From assembly GCA_947071365.1 (NCBI GenBank), contig CAMTFT010000075.1, forward strand, positions 1-7,427: a stretch of 7,427 bases of DNA, read 5' to 3'. The notes beneath the pieces were generated by a model. That model made no database searches, was not told the origin of the DNA, and worked only from the letters and a program-made list of their open reading frames with translations. Origin of the DNA: an uncultured bacterium (GTDB lineage Bacteria; Bacillota; Clostridia; Lachnospirales; Lachnospiraceae). Position numbers and translations under genes: made by a program. Positions 5,273 to 7,427 of the stretch are shown in pieces; position 1 is the stretch's first letter; every line of letters begins with the position of its first letter.

Positions 5273-5821
5273 TTACTGCTCCATCTGCCTCCCCATAAAT
5301 CCCGCCGCACACTTTGCCAGCACCTGCTCCGTTTCACCCATTTTGCGGGTGGTATCCTTGCTGCGCAGGATCACAGAGCCGATCACATCTCCTTCGCAGA
5401 GGATCGGGCTGATGACCTGGGGCAGCTCATCGTCCATATCCTCACTTGTGATCTTGACGTGGTTTCGGGACTGCTGGTTCGAAAGGACGTGTTCCCGGTC
5501 GTTCATGACGGCCTCAAGCTGTCCGGTGACGGGAGCGCCGATGGTCTCCTTTCGAATGCCTCCGGCTGCTGCAATGACCTGATCGCGGTCTGTGATGCAG
5601 ACGCTGTGTCCGGAAGCGGAGGCAAGCGCTTCGGCGTATTCCTTTGCAAAGCTGCCCAATTCCCCGATGGGAGAGTATTTTTTCAGGATGATCTCGCCTT
5701 CGCGGTCGGTAAATATTTCCAATGGATCGCTCTCCCTGATCCGGAGAGTTCTGCGTATTTCTTTCGGGATAACGACGCGTCCGAGGTCGTCTATTCTTCT
5801 TACGATTCCTGTAGCCTTCAT
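5273..5821 (-). CDS. spoVT: stage V sporulation protein T (SpoVT), AbrB-family regulator
   Basis: This 182-residue transcription regulator controls forespore gene expression and spore properties in Bacillus subtilis, where it is a sigma-G-dependent modulator of the sigma-G regulon. The first about 50 residues form an AbrB swapped-hairpin DNA-binding domain: MKATGIVRRIDDLGRVVIPK followed by EIRRTLRIRESDPLEIF, nearly identical to the B. subtilis protein. Residues about 56-180 form the GAF-like sensor domain, ending AAGFMGRQMEQ, where B. subtilis ends AAGFLARQMEQ. The length is close to the 178 residues of the B. subtilis protein. The ATG at 5821 is chosen over an in-frame ATG at 5836 because the latter overlaps the Shine-Dalgarno site. 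It converges on the ABC operon and shares the terminator at 5131-5205. Its presence indicates an endospore-forming lineage, although non-sporulating relatives may retain the gene. Confidence 0.95.
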   Translation of the reverse strand: MKATGIVRRIDDLGRVVIPKEIRRTLRIRESDPLEIFTDREGEIILKKYSPIGELGSFAKEYAEALASASGHSVCITDRDQVIAAAGGIRKETIGAPVTGQLEAVMNDREHVLSNQQSRNHVKITSEDMDDELPQVISPILCEGDVIGSVILRSKDTTRKMGETEQVLAKCAAGFMGRQMEQ

Positions 5822-5829
5822 AAAAAATT

Positions 5830-5834
5830 CCTCC
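5830..5834 (-). promoter_or_regulatory. ribosome binding site fixing the spoVT start
   Basis: On the - strand GGAGG lies eight bases before the ATG at 5821. The upstream in-frame ATG at 5836 sits against this site (ATGGAGGA), so it cannot use it; the family's N terminus (MKATGIV) also begins at 5821. Confidence 0.85.
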
Positions 5835-5868
5835 ATTTATCTGTACTGGTAATGTTTTTTCATGACAG

Positions 5869-5898
5869 TAGTATCTGTAAATGGAGGCATTTTATACC
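5869..5898 (-). promoter_or_regulatory. candidate sigma-G/sigma-F promoter of spoVT
   Basis: Reading the - strand, GGTATA (5898-5893) contains GTATA, which fits the forespore -35 pattern GHATR. After a 17-bp spacer, GATACTA (5875-5869) matches six of seven positions of the -10 pattern CATNHTA. Transcription would begin near 5861, about 40 bases before the ATG. In B. subtilis spoVT is sigma-G dependent, which supports the reading. A competing sigma-A-like pair, TTACCA with TATAAA, overlaps it, so the assignment is tentative. Confidence 0.5.
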
Positions 5899-5947
5899 TT
5901 GAAGGAACCGAATGGTAATTCCTTTTTATGAATATATCGATTGCGTC

Positions 5948-7380
5948 TTACAGTGACAGGGCTTCTCGTCCCATCTGCTCAAGCAGTTCGCTTTTGATTT
6001 TGAAGAGCTTGTCAGAGAGATCCACGTAAACTTCATGCGGGTTCGCAAAACGCTTCGTTTCATCCCAGAGCGTCTCTTTTTCCTTTGTGCAGTAATCGCG
6101 AATATCCATGACAGCAGGAGAAGTATATACACATTCTCCTTTCAGGAATACAGGAACGAGCATTTCCCGCAGGGTGTATGTACCTGCTTTGATCTTCGTC
6201 TTCTTCCATGTCTCCAGCGGATCAAAAATGATCATGTCCTTGGAGTCATCGAAGGTCTCCTCCTCCAGGCAGATCAGGTCAGCGCGGATCTTCCCGGTCT
6301 CTTTGTCGTAAATACGCATGATCTTTTTGTTGCCAGGGTTCGTGATCTTCTCTGAGTTCTCGGACAGCTTGATCTTCGGAATGAATTTTCCGGTCTTTTC
6401 GTCGAGAACAGCAGCCAGCTTGTATACGCCGCCGAAGGCCGGGCAATCCTTTGAGGTGATCATATTTGTACCGACACCCCAGGAGGTGATCGCTGCGCCC
6501 TGTGTCTTCAGGCTGTCGATCAGATATTCGTCGAGGTCGCTGGAAGCGGAGATGACCGCATCCGGGAAACCTGCTTCATCCAGAAGACGACGTGCTTTCT
6601 TTGACATGTATGCCAGGTCGCCGCTGTCAAGACGGATGCCGTAATTCTTAAGTTCAATACCTGCTTCTCTCATTTCACGGAAAACGCGGATCGCGTTCGG
6701 GACACCGGAACGGAGCGTATCGTACGTATCTACCAGCAGCAGGCAGGCATCGGGATACAGCTCAGAATATTTTTTGAATGCGGTGTACTCATCCGGGAAG
6801 CTCATGATCCAGCTATGGGCGTGTGTGCCCTTCACAGGAATGTCGAAGAGCTGTCCAGCCAGAACGTTCGATGTGCCGATACATCCTGCAATGACTGCGG
6901 CTCTGGCACCGTAAACGCCGGCATCCGGTCCCTGGGCACGGCGCAGGCCAAATTCCATGATGCCGTCTCCACGGGCTGCCCGTACAACTCTGGCTGCTTT
7001 TGTGGCAATCAGGCTCTGGTGGTTCAAAATAGTCAGGATAGCCGTCTCCACGAGCTGGGCCTGCATGATCGGAGCCACCACCTTCAGAAGCGGTTCGTGG
7101 GGGAAGACAACGGAGCCTTCCGGGATAGCGTAGATATCGCCCTCAAAATGGAAGTTTTTCAGGTAATCAAGAAATCCCTCGTGGAAGATGCCAAGGCTCT
7201 TCAAATAGGAAATATCTTCATCGGAAAAGCGAAGGTTTTTGATATAGTCAATCACCTGTTCCAGCCCGGCAGCAATAGCGTAACCATTCCCACAGGGATT
7301 GTTGCGGTAGAATGCGTCGAAGACAACCACTTCAGAGGATTGGCTTTCGAAATAGCCCTGCATCATGGTCAGCTCGTACA
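5948..7380 (-). CDS. pncB: nicotinate phosphoribosyltransferase, 5' end missing
   Basis: The enzyme joins nicotinate to PRPP to give nicotinate mononucleotide, the entry step of NAD salvage (Preiss-Handler pathway), in the cytoplasm. About 477 codons are present. Visible signatures, numbered from the first partial codon, are YELTMMQGYF (2-11), EFGLRRAQGPDAG (143-155), GTHAHSW (185-191) in the region that holds the family's phosphorylated histidine, IRLDSGDLAYMSKKAR (249-264) and GVGTNMITSKDCPAFGGVYKLAAV (302-325, near the phosphate-binding site). The family opens with a short segment before LYELTMMQGYF, so about 10-15 residues are lost at the adapter junction. The apparent GTG start at 7381 uses one adapter base and is not real. 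The gene reads toward spoVT with a 126-base gap; I see no strong terminator between them on this strand, so readthrough is possible. Confidence 0.95.
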
Positions 7381-7427
7381 CTGTCTCTTATACACATCTG
7401 ACGCTGCCGACGACTTAATAGGTGTAG
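7381..7427 (-). other. Nextera i5 adapter with index (library artefact)
   Basis: CTGTCTCTTATACACATCT (7381-7399) is the reverse complement of the Tn5 mosaic end. GACGCTGCCGACGA (7400-7413) is the reverse complement of the read-1 adapter. CTTAATAG (7414-7421) is the reverse complement of i5 index CTATTAAG, which I recall as Nextera XT v2 S518, and GTGTAG (7422-7427) starts the P5 flow-cell sequence. It is not genomic. Confidence 0.98.

Noticed and set aside
5459..5902. 147-codon + strand open frame opposite spoVT
   Set aside because: It is the complement of spoVT and its promoter region; the - strand frame has full-length homology to a known protein.
5902..5927. Hairpin AAGGAA/TTCCTT followed by TTTTT on the + strand
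   Set aside because: The 6-bp stem is weak, no + strand gene precedes it, and on the - strand, where pncB ends, no T tract follows. I do not call it a terminator.
7379..7381. GTG start codon for pncB
   Set aside because: Its first base is the first base of the adapter; the family continues upstream, so the gene is truncated rather than starting here.

Overview
The window is one tagmented DNA molecule, not a clean piece of chromosome. Bases 1-37 and 7381-7427 are Illumina Nextera i5 adapter, including the readable i5 index CTATTAAG, so the genomic insert is 38..7380. The insert looks like an endospore-forming Bacillota genome, probably a gut Clostridia/Lachnospiraceae member. This rests on an unmistakable SpoVT sporulation regulator, strong purine-rich Shine-Dalgarno sites, intrinsic hairpin-plus-T terminators and a Gram-positive-type nicotinate phosphoribosyltransferase. 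The family-level placement is inference.

Layout. The left end holds the 3' part of a tRNA-Thr(GGT) with its terminator, then a + strand gene for a TRIC/UPF0126-family membrane protein (245..889). A four-gene + strand module follows: an OmpR-type response regulator and a sensor histidine kinase overlapping by 13 bases (978..2815), then an ABC ATPase and an ABC-2 permease overlapping by 4 bases (3001..4949). The 185-bp gap between kinase and ATPase is dense in signals: a direct repeat in front of a -10-like TATACT, an intrinsic terminator, and two further hairpins with a possible long-range pairing. A 323-bp gene-free stretch (4950..5272) separates this module from the convergent genes. It holds a 36-bp tandem repeat array, a long inverted repeat that works as a terminator in both directions, and an 18-bp sequence repeated at 22-bp spacing. 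The right third is on the - strand: spoVT (5273..5821), with a candidate forespore-type promoter, and pncB (5948..7380), cut at its 5' end by the adapter junction.

How the parts work together. The two-component system probably senses a signal at the membrane and controls the adjacent ABC exporter, an arrangement common in peptide-antibiotic or cell-envelope stress responses of Bacillota; the actual ligand cannot be read from the sequence. TRIC protein, SpoVT and PncB look like ordinary housekeeping or sporulation genes, and the two-component/ABC block may be an accessory module between them. I see no strong evidence for a wholly new system. The most unusual parts are the regulatory gap at 2814-2970 and the repeat-rich gap at 5000-5255.
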